64,000 bases of DNA from Burkholderiales bacterium. Its GTDB lineage: Bacteria > Pseudomonadota > Gammaproteobacteria > Burkholderiales > JAHFRG01. A model generated the notes under the pieces. It was not told the origin of the DNA. It saw only the letters and a list, made by a program, of their open reading frames with translations, and searched no databases. How positions within the stretch are numbered: position 1 is the stretch's first letter; every line of letters starts with the position of its first letter. The stretch covers positions 1 to 64,000 of the forward strand of contig DATIXX010000041.1 of NCBI GenBank assembly GCA_035518095.1. Direction: 5' to 3'. This document shows, piece after piece, positions 18,230-26,596 of the stretch. The position numbers were made by a program, and so were the translations under genes.

Positions 18230-19039
18230 TCAGCGTTCTCCCCGATCGGACTCAGCCGCAAACGCAATCGCAAACGCGAGCAGGGCGAGGCTGGCAGGCA
18301 AAGCCACGGACCACGGGCCAAGTGCGGCCGCGTACGCCGCACCGAGGCCGCAGCCGACGGCGAAGCCGATAATCACTCGCAGAGTGCGCGCTGCTCGGTT
18401 GCGTGCCTTGGCCACACTGGCGGGATCGCCCCCGAGCAGCACCTCGACAACATCCGTCGCCAAGCGGGCGATGTTGCTCGTGTGCACCGCCGTGGGCGGC
18501 GCTCCAGTAAGCGAGGTCTGCACGAGTGCGTTCTGCACAGCCATCGCCGAAACGGCCAGTATGCCCACCACGATTCCATTTGTCGCGTCCGGGTCGATAT
18601 GCGGGCCGGCCGCGACGCAGAGGACGAGAATGACGGCGAGCAACAGGAACTGCAGCAGCAGCAGGGGGCGCAGTGCGGCGAGGCCGATCGATTCCAAGCC
18701 GCGCGCCAGCATTATCGTCAGCCCGACCACCACAACGAAGACCGGAACCGACAGCGTCTTCAATATCTGGGCTTCGTCGCCGCGAACGATATGCGCAGTC
18801 AGGACGACCAAGTTGCCGGTGATGTGGGCGGTGAACAGTCCATTGAGACCGAGAAAGCCGAGGATGTCCGTGCATCCGGCAATGACGCTCAGCACGACCA
18901 GCAGCGCCTGGACCGCACGCGAATCGATCGAGGGCGCCAACACCCGCGCCCTTCGCCCCTCAGCTTCCGCGGACATCGTGCCTGACCATTTTCCGGGGGC
19001 CAATGATCCCGTCCATTGGGCGTCGATGTGGCCGGACAT
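18230..19039 (-). CDS. DUF1275 (YoaK-like) membrane protein
   Basis: A 269-residue inner-membrane protein with about six hydrophobic segments. The N-terminal block VLSVIAGCTDILGFLGLNGLFTAHITGNLVVLTAHI split over two helices is the DUF1275/YoaK signature, and VQNALVQTSLTGAPPTAVHT plus GCGLGAAYAAALGPW complete the family pattern. The frame stays open to 19321, but the ATG at 19039 is chosen because AAAGGGG lies eight bases upstream and the longer N-terminus is unlike the family. The function of this family is not established. It lies between the second AspT-type carrier and the AI-2E permease. Confidence 0.85.
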   Translation of the reverse strand: MSGHIDAQWTGSLAPGKWSGTMSAEAEGRRARVLAPSIDSRAVQALLVVLSVIAGCTDILGFLGLNGLFTAHITGNLVVLTAHIVRGDEAQILKTLSVPVFVVVVGLTIMLARGLESIGLAALRPLLLLQFLLLAVILVLCVAAGPHIDPDATNGIVVGILAVSAMAVQNALVQTSLTGAPPTAVHTSNIARLATDVVEVLLGGDPASVAKARNRAARTLRVIIGFAVGCGLGAAYAAALGPWSVALPASLALLAFAIAFAAESDRGER

Positions 19040-19399
19040 GTGCGCGGCCCCTTTCGGGCTCGGACCCTGGTCGTTCGCCTGGTGGGCGATCGCGGAGGTC
19101 TTGTCGCAGCCTCTCGCCGGGCCCAGCGCCGTCACCTGCCTGAGCGAGCGGCCGAGGTTCTGCCCGATGCCTGCGCAGTTGAGCCGCGCCCTCTCGATTG
19201 CGTAGCGCCGCAGCTTTTCCCAGGCATCGCCGAGGACGCGGGCGGAATGCCGAAGATTGCTGATGATGATCGGGTGCATAGCGTTCAACTCGAAATTTCC
19301 CTGGCGCCCGGTAAACACCACCGCGTTGTCCTCGTCGCGTGCGCGGCTCAGGTTCCCCCAGCTGTGGAGACCTCGGCCCGGGGTTCAGGTCCATGCTGC
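19040..19399. other. Gap between DUF1275 gene and second exchanger
   Basis: About 360 bases. The minus-strand frame of the DUF1275 gene remains open through most of it, but the translation has no membrane segments or family resemblance, so I treat it as non-coding. No repeat or RNA gene was recognised. Confidence 0.4.
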
Positions 19400-21100
19400 T
19401 CATTTCATCAGCAGGACGATGATCACGCCGCAGATCGCGAGGACGATCCGGCCGACAGCATACGGAATCGTGTATCCGATGGCCGGTATCGTGCTGTTCG
19501 CGGCTTCCTGTACTGCGCCCAGGGCCGCCGTTGTCGTGCGCGCACCGGCGCAGGCGCCGAGCAGGATGCCCGGATGGAACTTGAAAATGTATTTTCCTGC
19601 ATAAAGTCCGACGACCAGCGGCACCATTGAAACCACGATGCCGGCCAAGAACAGCCCGAGCCCATAGGCCTTCAGCCCGGCGACCAGCCCCGTGGCTGCA
19701 TTCAGACCCACGACTGCGATGAAGCCGTTCAGTCCCACATTGTTGAAGATCCACAGAGCCGGATCAGGAATGCGGCCGAAGGTGCGATAGACGGACCGGA
19801 GGTAGCCGCAGACCAAGCCTGCTATGAGCACACCGACGCTCGTGCTCAAGCTCAGAGGGATACCGCCAACATGAATTGTCACTGCGCCGAGAAGGGCACC
19901 GATGACCACGGCCACGCTCATGAAGGTTATGTCCGACATGGGCGTGGCGCGATCAGCATAGCCAAGGAATTTCGCAGCTTCCTCGATGTCGTTTCGGGCG
20001 CCAAGCAGGGTCAACACGTCCCAGCGGTGCAACTGCAGATCTGGGCTCGGATCCACCTTGCTCCCGGCGCGCGTGAGCTTGGACAGGAAGACCCCGCGGC
20101 CGGACCGGGCCAGTTTGGCGTCCTGTAGCTCTTTGATCGTACGGTTGGCCAGATCCTTCTTGGTGATGACTATGTCCAGCTGCTCAGTTGGGAAGCCCAA
20201 CAGCTCGGCATCGTCCACCTCCGGACCTACCGTCTTTCCCGCAGCCAGTAGGGCTTCCGGGTGTCCGGCAATGACGACCGTGGCCCCATTTTGAAGGATG
20301 GTTCCCGTATCCGCCTCGATGATTCCGCCATCCTGGCGAACGCGAATGACGAAGGCGTCAGTCGTACCGAGTGTGGCGGCGACGTCGCGTGCCTTTTGTC
20401 CGATTAGGCCAGCGTTCTCCACTCGGTACGCGCGTGCAGAGATGGCGCGATATGCCGACCCGACACCTGGCTCGGTTGAACGAACCTCCATCGTGCGCTC
20501 GAGTTCCTTGCAGGACGCGGGGAGGTCCACTCGCAGGAGTTTCGGCCCCAGCGAGCCAAGAAACCAGGCCGCGCCTGCGGTTCCGAACGGGTAGGTAACT
20601 GCGTAGGCGATCGCAGAAAGGCTCGCCATGGCCGCCGCATTATCGGCGCTGAGACCCAGTTGGTTGAAATAGCCGGTTGCGACGCCCAGGGTTCCGGAGT
20701 TGGTGTATCCGCCGGAGAGCAGCCCTGCCGCAAGGCCAGGGTTGTAGCCGAGCATCTTCCCGAGCGCGTACGCGCACAGCAGACCGCTGGCGCACACGAG
20801 AAGCGCGAACGCAACTTGCGGCAGTCCGTCTTTCCTCAAAGCCCGAAAGAATTGCGGACCGACACTATACCCGACAGCGAACAGGAACATCAGAAAGAAT
20901 GTTGATTCCACCACATGCGCGATTGGGACATGTAGCTGCCCTACCAAAAGGCCTGCGATCAGGGTGCTCGTGACGGCCCCCAGACTGAACGAGCCAAATT
21001 TGAGCCTGCCGAACCAGAACCCGATTGCGAGTGTGAGGAATATGGCGGTCTCGGGATATTGCCGGATCGTGTCGAATGGGTAGTGTATTAGATAGTGCAT
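19400..21100 (-). CDS. AspT/YidE-type exchanger with two TrkA-C domains, malic-enzyme-linked copy
   Basis: A 566-residue inner-membrane protein closely resembling the citrate-operon exchanger, with the same layout: about five membrane segments, two TrkA-C-like cytoplasmic domains (about residues 205-375) and about five more segments. Both halves keep the family motifs: TNSGTLGVATGYF and GARTTTAALGAVQ. The ATG at 21100 has GGAGG just upstream; an in-frame extension to 21283 overlaps the malic enzyme and is rejected. It is 94 bases downstream of the malic enzyme gene, separated by a strong hairpin. The pairing with a decarboxylating enzyme suggests malate/product exchange, as in AspT with aspartate decarboxylase in Tetragenococcus. 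Substrate is inferred. Confidence 0.9.
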   Translation of the reverse strand: MHYLIHYPFDTIRQYPETAIFLTLAIGFWFGRLKFGSFSLGAVTSTLIAGLLVGQLHVPIAHVVESTFFLMFLFAVGYSVGPQFFRALRKDGLPQVAFALLVCASGLLCAYALGKMLGYNPGLAAGLLSGGYTNSGTLGVATGYFNQLGLSADNAAAMASLSAIAYAVTYPFGTAGAAWFLGSLGPKLLRVDLPASCKELERTMEVRSTEPGVGSAYRAISARAYRVENAGLIGQKARDVAATLGTTDAFVIRVRQDGGIIEADTGTILQNGATVVIAGHPEALLAAGKTVGPEVDDAELLGFPTEQLDIVITKKDLANRTIKELQDAKLARSGRGVFLSKLTRAGSKVDPSPDLQLHRWDVLTLLGARNDIEEAAKFLGYADRATPMSDITFMSVAVVIGALLGAVTIHVGGIPLSLSTSVGVLIAGLVCGYLRSVYRTFGRIPDPALWIFNNVGLNGFIAVVGLNAATGLVAGLKAYGLGLFLAGIVVSMVPLVVGLYAGKYIFKFHPGILLGACAGARTTTAALGAVQEAANSTIPAIGYTIPYAVGRIVLAICGVIIVLLMK

Positions 21101-21134
21101 ATAGACCTCCTGTCTCTGTAATGAACCCGAAGGG

Positions 21135-21166
21135 GCCCTGGGAGATCTGTAAGGAACTCCCAGGGC
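21135..21166 (-). promoter_or_regulatory. Perfect 10-bp inverted repeat between malic enzyme and exchanger genes
   Basis: GCCCTGGGAG at 21135-21144 and CTCCCAGGGC at 21157-21166 form a 10-bp perfect stem with a 12-base loop. No T-run follows in the direction of transcription, so it is not a standard terminator. It ends 34 bases before the exchanger ATG and could act in mRNA stability or partial termination, setting different levels of the two proteins. Confidence 0.6.
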
Positions 21167-21194
21167 GAGGTGCGGATGGATGTATCCTGCGCGG

Positions 21195-22886
21195 CTACGC
21201 GCTATATTGCGGGACGTAGAGCTGTCCCTCGATCCAGGAGCGTATATCCTTCGGGCGCTCGACCTGGGCCAGCCCCTTGTCAAACATGAACTCAGCGATC
21301 CGAGTCGCGGTGGTAATCTCGGTCTCGAGAATGTTTGACTGGGTGGGGAACAGCCGCCCCTTTGCGCGGAGATCCGGGTCGACCTGGTCGGCCGTCGCCT
21401 GTGCCGCGATGATGAAGCAGTCGTCGGTCAGCCGCTTCGGTCGCGCGACATAGGTCGCGAGCCCGATCGCTGGATAGATGTAGAAATTGTTGGCTTGGCC
21501 GGGGTAGAAGGTCTTTCCGCCGAACGTTACGTCCGGGAACTGCACGCCCGCAGCGTAGAGCGCCTTGCCCTTGGACCAGGTGTAGGCCTGCTCCGCTGAG
21601 CACTCGGCTTTGTGCGTCGGGTTAGACAGCGCGAAGATGATCGGCCGGTCATTCAGTCGGCTCATCGCCTCCACCACCTCGCGGCTGAAAGCGCCTCCCT
21701 TAGTGCTGACGCCAATTAGCACGGTCGGCTTGAAGGTCTCAATGGCCGCGACGATCTCCGGGTGCTCGGTCGACAAATCGAGACGATCGAACGGCTTGCT
21801 GGCCGGCAGTTTCTGTGCGTAGGGCACTTTATGTGCGGCAAGGCCTGGACGCCCGGCAACCACGAGTCCCTGGGTGTCGAACATCGCGATCCGGCTTCGG
21901 GCGTCGGTCTCCGAGTGCCCCTTGGCCTTCATCGCCGAAACAATAAGGTTGGCGATTCCGGTGGCCGCAGAACCCGCACCGAGGAATAGGATGCGCTGGC
22001 TGGTAACGGGCGCTCCATTAATTTGCAGCGCCGTCGTCAAACCCGCGAGCGCAATCGAAGCGGTGCCCTGAATGTCATCGTTGTAGCAGAGAATCTTGTC
22101 CGTATAGCGCTTGAGGATCCGAACGGCGTCGGTCCCCTTCCAGTCCTCGAAATGGATGCAGCAATGCGGGAACACGGTCTGTACGGCCTGTACGAACTCC
22201 TCCACGAGCTCGTCCAGCTCATGCTCGGGCGGTGGCACCTCGCGAATGCCGAGATACAGCGGGTCCGCCCGCAGCACTGCGTTCGTCGTCCCGACGTCGA
22301 ACAGCACCGGAAGCAGGCATTTGGGCGGGACGGCGGCACAGGCGGTGTAAAGCTGTAGCTTGCCGATGGGGATACCCATGCCGTTGGCCCCGATATCACC
22401 GAGGCCAAGTATGCGGCCGCCGGTTGAGACGCAGATGAACCGCACGTCGGATTCAGGCCAGTTGCGCAGCACTTGGGCCATCCGGCCCTTCATGTCGCGG
22501 GTGATGTACATCCCGCGCGCCCGTCGAAAAATATGTCCGAACGCGAGGCAAGCATCCGCAACCGTCGGGTCATACAGAATTGGCACGAAGCGCGCAGGAT
22601 CGGACATGATGGTGTAGTAGAAGAGCGTCTCGTTGCGATCGCTGATCGCTATCAAATCGACGTATCGCTCAAGGTCATTCGCCCTAATCTCGAGATTCTG
22701 GAGCACGCGTTCGGCCTGCCGTTGCAATGTCTCGACAGCGTGAGGGAGAAGGCCTTCGAGCCCGTAACGGCGACGCTCGTCGGCAGTGAATGCAGTATCG
22801 CGGTTTCGGAAGTGATCGTTCAGTAATGACATGGCTTGCACGCCATGGTTCGCGGTCTTGACTGACGGGTTCATAAGCGGGTTCAT
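21195..22886 (-). CDS. maeA: NAD-dependent malic enzyme (oxaloacetate-decarboxylating)
   Basis: A 563-residue cytoplasmic enzyme of the MaeA/SfcA size class that converts malate to pyruvate, CO2 and NADH; members often also decarboxylate oxaloacetate. Visible motifs: ARGMYITRDMKGRM with the catalytic Tyr region, GLGDIGANGMGIPIGKLQLY, CYNDDIQGTASIALAG with metal ligands, the dinucleotide fold LGAGSAATGIANLIV, and FALSNPTHKAECSAEQAYTW. The N-terminus has GAGGAG nine bases before the ATG. It is followed by the AspT-type exchanger. Lactic acid bacteria use a malic-enzyme relative (CitM) as the oxaloacetate decarboxylase of citrate fermentation, so this gene could fill the gap between citrate lyase and acetolactate synthase here; malolactic conversion is a less likely alternative. 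Confidence 0.93.
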   Translation of the reverse strand: MNPLMNPSVKTANHGVQAMSLLNDHFRNRDTAFTADERRRYGLEGLLPHAVETLQRQAERVLQNLEIRANDLERYVDLIAISDRNETLFYYTIMSDPARFVPILYDPTVADACLAFGHIFRRARGMYITRDMKGRMAQVLRNWPESDVRFICVSTGGRILGLGDIGANGMGIPIGKLQLYTACAAVPPKCLLPVLFDVGTTNAVLRADPLYLGIREVPPPEHELDELVEEFVQAVQTVFPHCCIHFEDWKGTDAVRILKRYTDKILCYNDDIQGTASIALAGLTTALQINGAPVTSQRILFLGAGSAATGIANLIVSAMKAKGHSETDARSRIAMFDTQGLVVAGRPGLAAHKVPYAQKLPASKPFDRLDLSTEHPEIVAAIETFKPTVLIGVSTKGGAFSREVVEAMSRLNDRPIIFALSNPTHKAECSAEQAYTWSKGKALYAAGVQFPDVTFGGKTFYPGQANNFYIYPAIGLATYVARPKRLTDDCFIIAAQATADQVDPDLRAKGRLFPTQSNILETEITTATRIAEFMFDKGLAQVERPKDIRSWIEGQLYVPQYSA

Positions 22887-23534
22887 AAGAATGGTCTCCT
22901 CTTTCGAATGTACAAGGTTAATAAAGTAGGCGTCAACGAAGTGACATTTAGCAGCGAGAAGGGGTAAACAGTCTTACCGAAACGTGCGCTTTTTTTGTTT
23001 TCTTGCTAAAAAAAGATTTGGACGACAACGGAGATCGCTCTCGCCACATGTCGCGGTAGCCCTCCGCCATCACGGCGTTGTCTGACACGGTCTGGAACTT
23101 CGTGACACAGCTCACACATGTGCTAAATTCCGTCCTCGACGCTGCGCTCAACGCGACAACCATGGAAAAGCGACACGGCTTCGCAGCCACTGATTGAAAA
23201 CCAAGATCGAAAGGGCGCAGGCCCGCGCATGGAAAAACTCGCGGCAAGCCCCGAATTCGCCGATCTGTTCGGACTTCTCGAGAGGCATCAGAGCCGGTGA
23301 TGCTGTAGTCAGGCGGAACGCCGTTCGGTATTAATCGCACGCGTCCTGAATCAGGTTGACCAGTTATCAGTCGGTACCCGCCAAGCGCCGGACGCTATCC
23401 CCACAGTGGGGGCGTGAAACGAATTCTGGGGAACCAAATCCAACGTGGACCGCTCGCAGCGGCGCTTGATTCTTTGGAGGGACGCCAAGCGGCCCGTTGA
23501 TCAGGATTTGGTGACAGAGCTGGGCCTTGCCCTG
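22887..23534. other. Intergenic region with one copy of a direct repeat
   Basis: About 650 bases upstream of the malic enzyme and downstream of the PQQ dehydrogenase. It contains repeat copy A (23147-23217) and a short palindrome CCCCACAGTGGGG at 23399-23411. Open readings here have no recognised family. The promoter for the malic enzyme should lie in it, but no clear boxes were identified. Confidence 0.4.
23147..23217 (+). repeat. Direct repeat copy A (left of the PQQ/oxidase operon)
   Basis: The segment centred on GACACGGCTTCGCAGCCAC (from 23172) is shared with 29602-29674 in the same orientation. The match extends left to CTCAA-GCGACAA and right through a GATCGAAAG-GCG stretch, with scattered mismatches and one or two indels. 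The two copies bracket the PQQ dehydrogenase/oxidase operon. Confidence 0.7.
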
Positions 23535-25748
23535 CTATTTATTGCTCGCGGCCTTATCTTTATTTGATTTGTAGATAAGGTATTTGCGAATCGCTGTAGC
23601 CTGTTCGCGATCAAGCACTGTCGCGAAGGAAGCCATGCCGGCGCCCTTCAACCCACCATGGAGCAGGACATCATAAAAGGTCTCATCGGCGAGGTAACTG
23701 GACGCGCGGAGATCCGGGACCACCCCACCGCTCACTGCGCCTTCACCATGGCAGACGGAGCAGTATTGATCGAAGAGTCTCTCGCCGGAGGCAACTGTTT
23801 CCGCATCGGCGGTATCGGGCGGCGGATTGAGTACCAGTTTGGTCGTGTCCCGGACCGGGGGCAGCTTGGTCTTCCCACCCAGTTTGAACGCTAGCACCCG
23901 GCTGATGTTGCGCGTATTGCCGGACGCGCCCGACTGCGAGCCCTCCAACAAGGGATAGGCTCCGCCCCAGCCGACCATCACCGCTATATACTGCTCGCCA
24001 TTAACCTCGTAGGTCACCGGCGCGGCCAGCACCGCGCTTTGCGTGGGCATCGACCAAAGTTTCTTGCCCGTGTCCGCTTGATAGACGATGAAATCGCCGG
24101 CGGCGCTGCCTTGTGCGACTATATTGCCGGCGGTGGTAAGTACGCCGCCGTTCCACGGCCCGATGTACTCTTCGCGCCACACCTCCTTTTGCTTCACCGG
24201 GTCCCACGCAAGCAAATAGCCCTTAACTCCGGTCGCATTTTGGGTCGCGGCACCTAGGTTCCAGCCCATGGCGGACGGCTTGTAATTCTTTACATTGGCG
24301 TACTCCATCGGGATCTCCTGCGCTGGAATATAGACCAGCCCCGTTCGCGGGTTGAACGCCATAGACTGCCAACTGTGGCCGCCGAGCGCGCCCGGCAGCA
24401 TGTGGGCCGGCTTACCGGTCTTGTCATAGCGGATATCGGGATTCTCGATCGGCCGGCCGGTCTTCTGGTTTATACCGCGCGCCCAGGTAACCGGCGTGAA
24501 GTTCCTGGCTGAAATGAACTGCCCGGTCTTGCGGTCGAGAACGTAGAAGAATCCATTTTTGTTGGCCTGCATCAACACCTGCCGACGCTTGCCGTCAATG
24601 GTGAGGTCGGCCAGGATCAGGTCCTGGACAGAATCGTAATCCCATTCCTCGCCGGGGGTGGTTTGGTAGTGCCAGACGTAGGCGCCAGTATCGGCATTGA
24701 TCGCAACAATCGAGGACAGGAACAAATTGTCACCCGCGCCTGCGCTGCGGTACCCCTGGTTCCACTCGACGCCGTTGCCTACGCCGAAGTAGATAAGGTT
24801 GAGCTCGGGGTCATAGGAGATGCTTTGCCAGACGGAACCACCGCCACCAAGCTTCCACCATTCGCCGTGCCAAGTCTTGGCTGCCATGGCCATGGCTTCG
24901 TTCTCGAACGGCTTCGCGGGATCGCCCGGCACGGTGTAGAAGCGCCAGACAAGCTTGCCGGTGTCTGTATCATAGGCTGAGATATAGCCGCGGAGACCGT
25001 ACTCGGCGCCGCTCGAGCCGATGATCACACGCCCTTTCACTATTCGTGGCGCCTGCGTGAGGGTAAAGGCCTTGCTCTGATCGCCGGTCACAACGCTCCA
25101 GGCCAGCTTGCCGGTCGCCGCATCCAGTGCCACTAGCCTCCCGTCAAGCGTGCCCACGTAGATCTTGCCTTTCCAAGCGGCGACGCCTCGATTGACAGCG
25201 TCGCAGCATCCCTTGACCAAATAATCACGCGGCACTGCAGGATCGTACGACCACAGCAGTTTGCCGGTCGCAGCGTCGTACGCCTTAACCAGGCTCCATG
25301 CGGTCGAGACATACATCACGCCGTCAATCACAAGGGGTGTCGCTTCCTGGCCGTGATCTGTATCGAGGTCGGCGTACCAGGCGAGGCCAAGCTGCGTCGC
25401 ATTGCCCGCCATGATCTGCGATAGCGGGCTAAAGCGCTGCTCGCTGTAGGTCCGACCATAAGTTGTCCAATTGCCGGGGTCCCGGTCGGCGTTGATAATC
25501 CTGGCCTCGTTTACATCGGCCATGGTGCCAGCGGTCCCTGCCTGGCCGATTCCGAGCCCAGCAAGGGAGACCACCACAGCCGCGATGGCTCGAATCGAGA
25601 CCTGCTTGCGACGGCCGGCGTCAGCCAGGGTTACCAGGAACCGATCGTTTGCTAATTTCTTGACCACCAAAAAATCTCCGTGGTTGATGTTGGGCCATTT
25701 TGTTCGAGGTACGAGAGTTATATTCTTGTCACAGAAATCGTAGATCAT
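23535..25748 (-). CDS. PQQ-dependent alcohol dehydrogenase with C-terminal cytochrome c domain
   Basis: A periplasmic type II quinohaemoprotein dehydrogenase of up to 737 residues, oxidising alcohols (possibly aldehydes) and passing electrons from PQQ to its own haem c. After a signal-like hydrophobic stretch (AIAAVVVSLAGLGIGQAGTA, about residues 53-72) comes the eight-bladed propeller with TYGRTYSEQRFSPL, the vicinal disulfide pair GCCDAVNRG, tryptophan-docking repeats (DAATGKLLWSY) and VGWGGAYPLL. The C-terminal domain has the haem site CSVCHG. The catalytic stretch is EEWDYDSVQD: Asp370 is the expected base and Asp372 two residues on is the extra carboxylate typical of lanthanide-dependent enzymes. 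The ATG at 25748 overlaps the cytochrome gene (ATGA); a GTG at 25667 behind GGAG would give a more usual signal peptide. Confidence 0.93.
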   Translation of the reverse strand: MIYDFCDKNITLVPRTKWPNINHGDFLVVKKLANDRFLVTLADAGRRKQVSIRAIAAVVVSLAGLGIGQAGTAGTMADVNEARIINADRDPGNWTTYGRTYSEQRFSPLSQIMAGNATQLGLAWYADLDTDHGQEATPLVIDGVMYVSTAWSLVKAYDAATGKLLWSYDPAVPRDYLVKGCCDAVNRGVAAWKGKIYVGTLDGRLVALDAATGKLAWSVVTGDQSKAFTLTQAPRIVKGRVIIGSSGAEYGLRGYISAYDTDTGKLVWRFYTVPGDPAKPFENEAMAMAAKTWHGEWWKLGGGGSVWQSISYDPELNLIYFGVGNGVEWNQGYRSAGAGDNLFLSSIVAINADTGAYVWHYQTTPGEEWDYDSVQDLILADLTIDGKRRQVLMQANKNGFFYVLDRKTGQFISARNFTPVTWARGINQKTGRPIENPDIRYDKTGKPAHMLPGALGGHSWQSMAFNPRTGLVYIPAQEIPMEYANVKNYKPSAMGWNLGAATQNATGVKGYLLAWDPVKQKEVWREEYIGPWNGGVLTTAGNIVAQGSAAGDFIVYQADTGKKLWSMPTQSAVLAAPVTYEVNGEQYIAVMVGWGGAYPLLEGSQSGASGNTRNISRVLAFKLGGKTKLPPVRDTTKLVLNPPPDTADAETVASGERLFDQYCSVCHGEGAVSGGVVPDLRASSYLADETFYDVLLHGGLKGAGMASFATVLDREQATAIRKYLIYKSNKDKAASNK

Positions 25749-26596
25749 CGCTCTGCTCGCACTGTGCCCGCGGAACCATATAAGGCTGCAACAACATGCA
25801 TTTCGACCGGCGTCAATTGTTTTGCGACAGTGCGCATCTGCTCATTGATGTCGTTGCGACGTATGCCTTGGGCGAATGCCGCGAGTTGGTGCTCGATATA
25901 CGCCGGCTGCTGCGACTCGAGCGCCGGAGCTCCGAGCTTGTGACCGCCGGGCCCATGACAGGCGGCGCAGGCCGGAATGCCGCGCCCTGGGTCGCCAGCG
26001 AATACGAGGCGGATCGCAAGATCGCTTTCCCGGAGGCTTCGCCCGCCTTGCGGAATACGCTCGCCGCCGACAGCCGGTAAGCCATTTGAACGGTTCATGA
26101 AATAAACCGCAACGTCAGCCATGTCTTGGTCAGTCAGAAATGTGGCCACTGTGTTCATGACGAGCACCTGGCGTTTGCCAGAACGAAAGTCCTCGAGCTG
26201 CTTGTAGATTACAACCGCATCCATTCCAGCGAGAGTCGGGATCAGCCCCGACGCGCTCACACCTTCGGCGCCATGGCAGGCAGCACACTGCAACGCGATT
26301 GAGGCGCCACGTTCCGCGCTGCCAGCACCGATTTGATCGAGCGTGCTGCGGGTCCACGCAATCCGCGTCGGGATGTGCAGGGGTGGTTGGGGTTCATTCG
26401 CAGGTCCATTGTCGGCGGTGAGCCCAAGGCCCCGGCAAAGCGCGCCCCATAAACCGAGTTGTGGACCGTTCTGCTGATACCGGGGCAGCACAAAGATACC
26501 CAGTGCCAACGGAACAATGGTCAGCAAGAATAGGAAAATCCAGCCTTTCCACCGCCAGGGATTGTCGAGCTTGAACAGCCCGCGATCGCCTCTCAT
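25745..26596 (-). CDS. Membrane-anchored dihaem cytochrome c (c4-like)
   Basis: A 283-residue protein with one N-terminal membrane anchor (GWIFLFLLTIVPLALGIFVL, about residues 18-37) and two cytochrome c domains in the periplasm, each with a CAACHG haem-binding motif (near residues 103 and 211). Methionine ligand candidates lie in each domain. The spacing and size resemble cytochrome c4 or the dihaem subunits that feed terminal oxidases. It is 4 bp overlapped with both the oxidase subunit I gene upstream and the PQQ dehydrogenase gene downstream, so it is the likely electron carrier between dehydrogenase and oxidase. Confidence 0.9.
   Translation of the reverse strand: MRGDRGLFKLDNPWRWKGWIFLFLLTIVPLALGIFVLPRYQQNGPQLGLWGALCRGLGLTADNGPANEPQPPLHIPTRIAWTRSTLDQIGAGSAERGASIALQCAACHGAEGVSASGLIPTLAGMDAVVIYKQLEDFRSGKRQVLVMNTVATFLTDQDMADVAVYFMNRSNGLPAVGGERIPQGGRSLRESDLAIRLVFAGDPGRGIPACAACHGPGGHKLGAPALESQQPAYIEHQLAAFAQGIRRNDINEQMRTVAKQLTPVEMHVVAALYGSAGTVRAER

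Noticed and set aside
18078-19205. Plus-strand open frame of 375 codons opposite the DUF1275 gene
   Set aside because: The opposite strand encodes a clear membrane protein family; this frame is low-complexity and Arg/Ala/Thr-rich.
22948-23340. Minus-strand open frame of 130 codons between maeA and the PQQ gene
   Set aside because: No ribosome binding site or family resemblance, and it includes the non-coding direct repeat.
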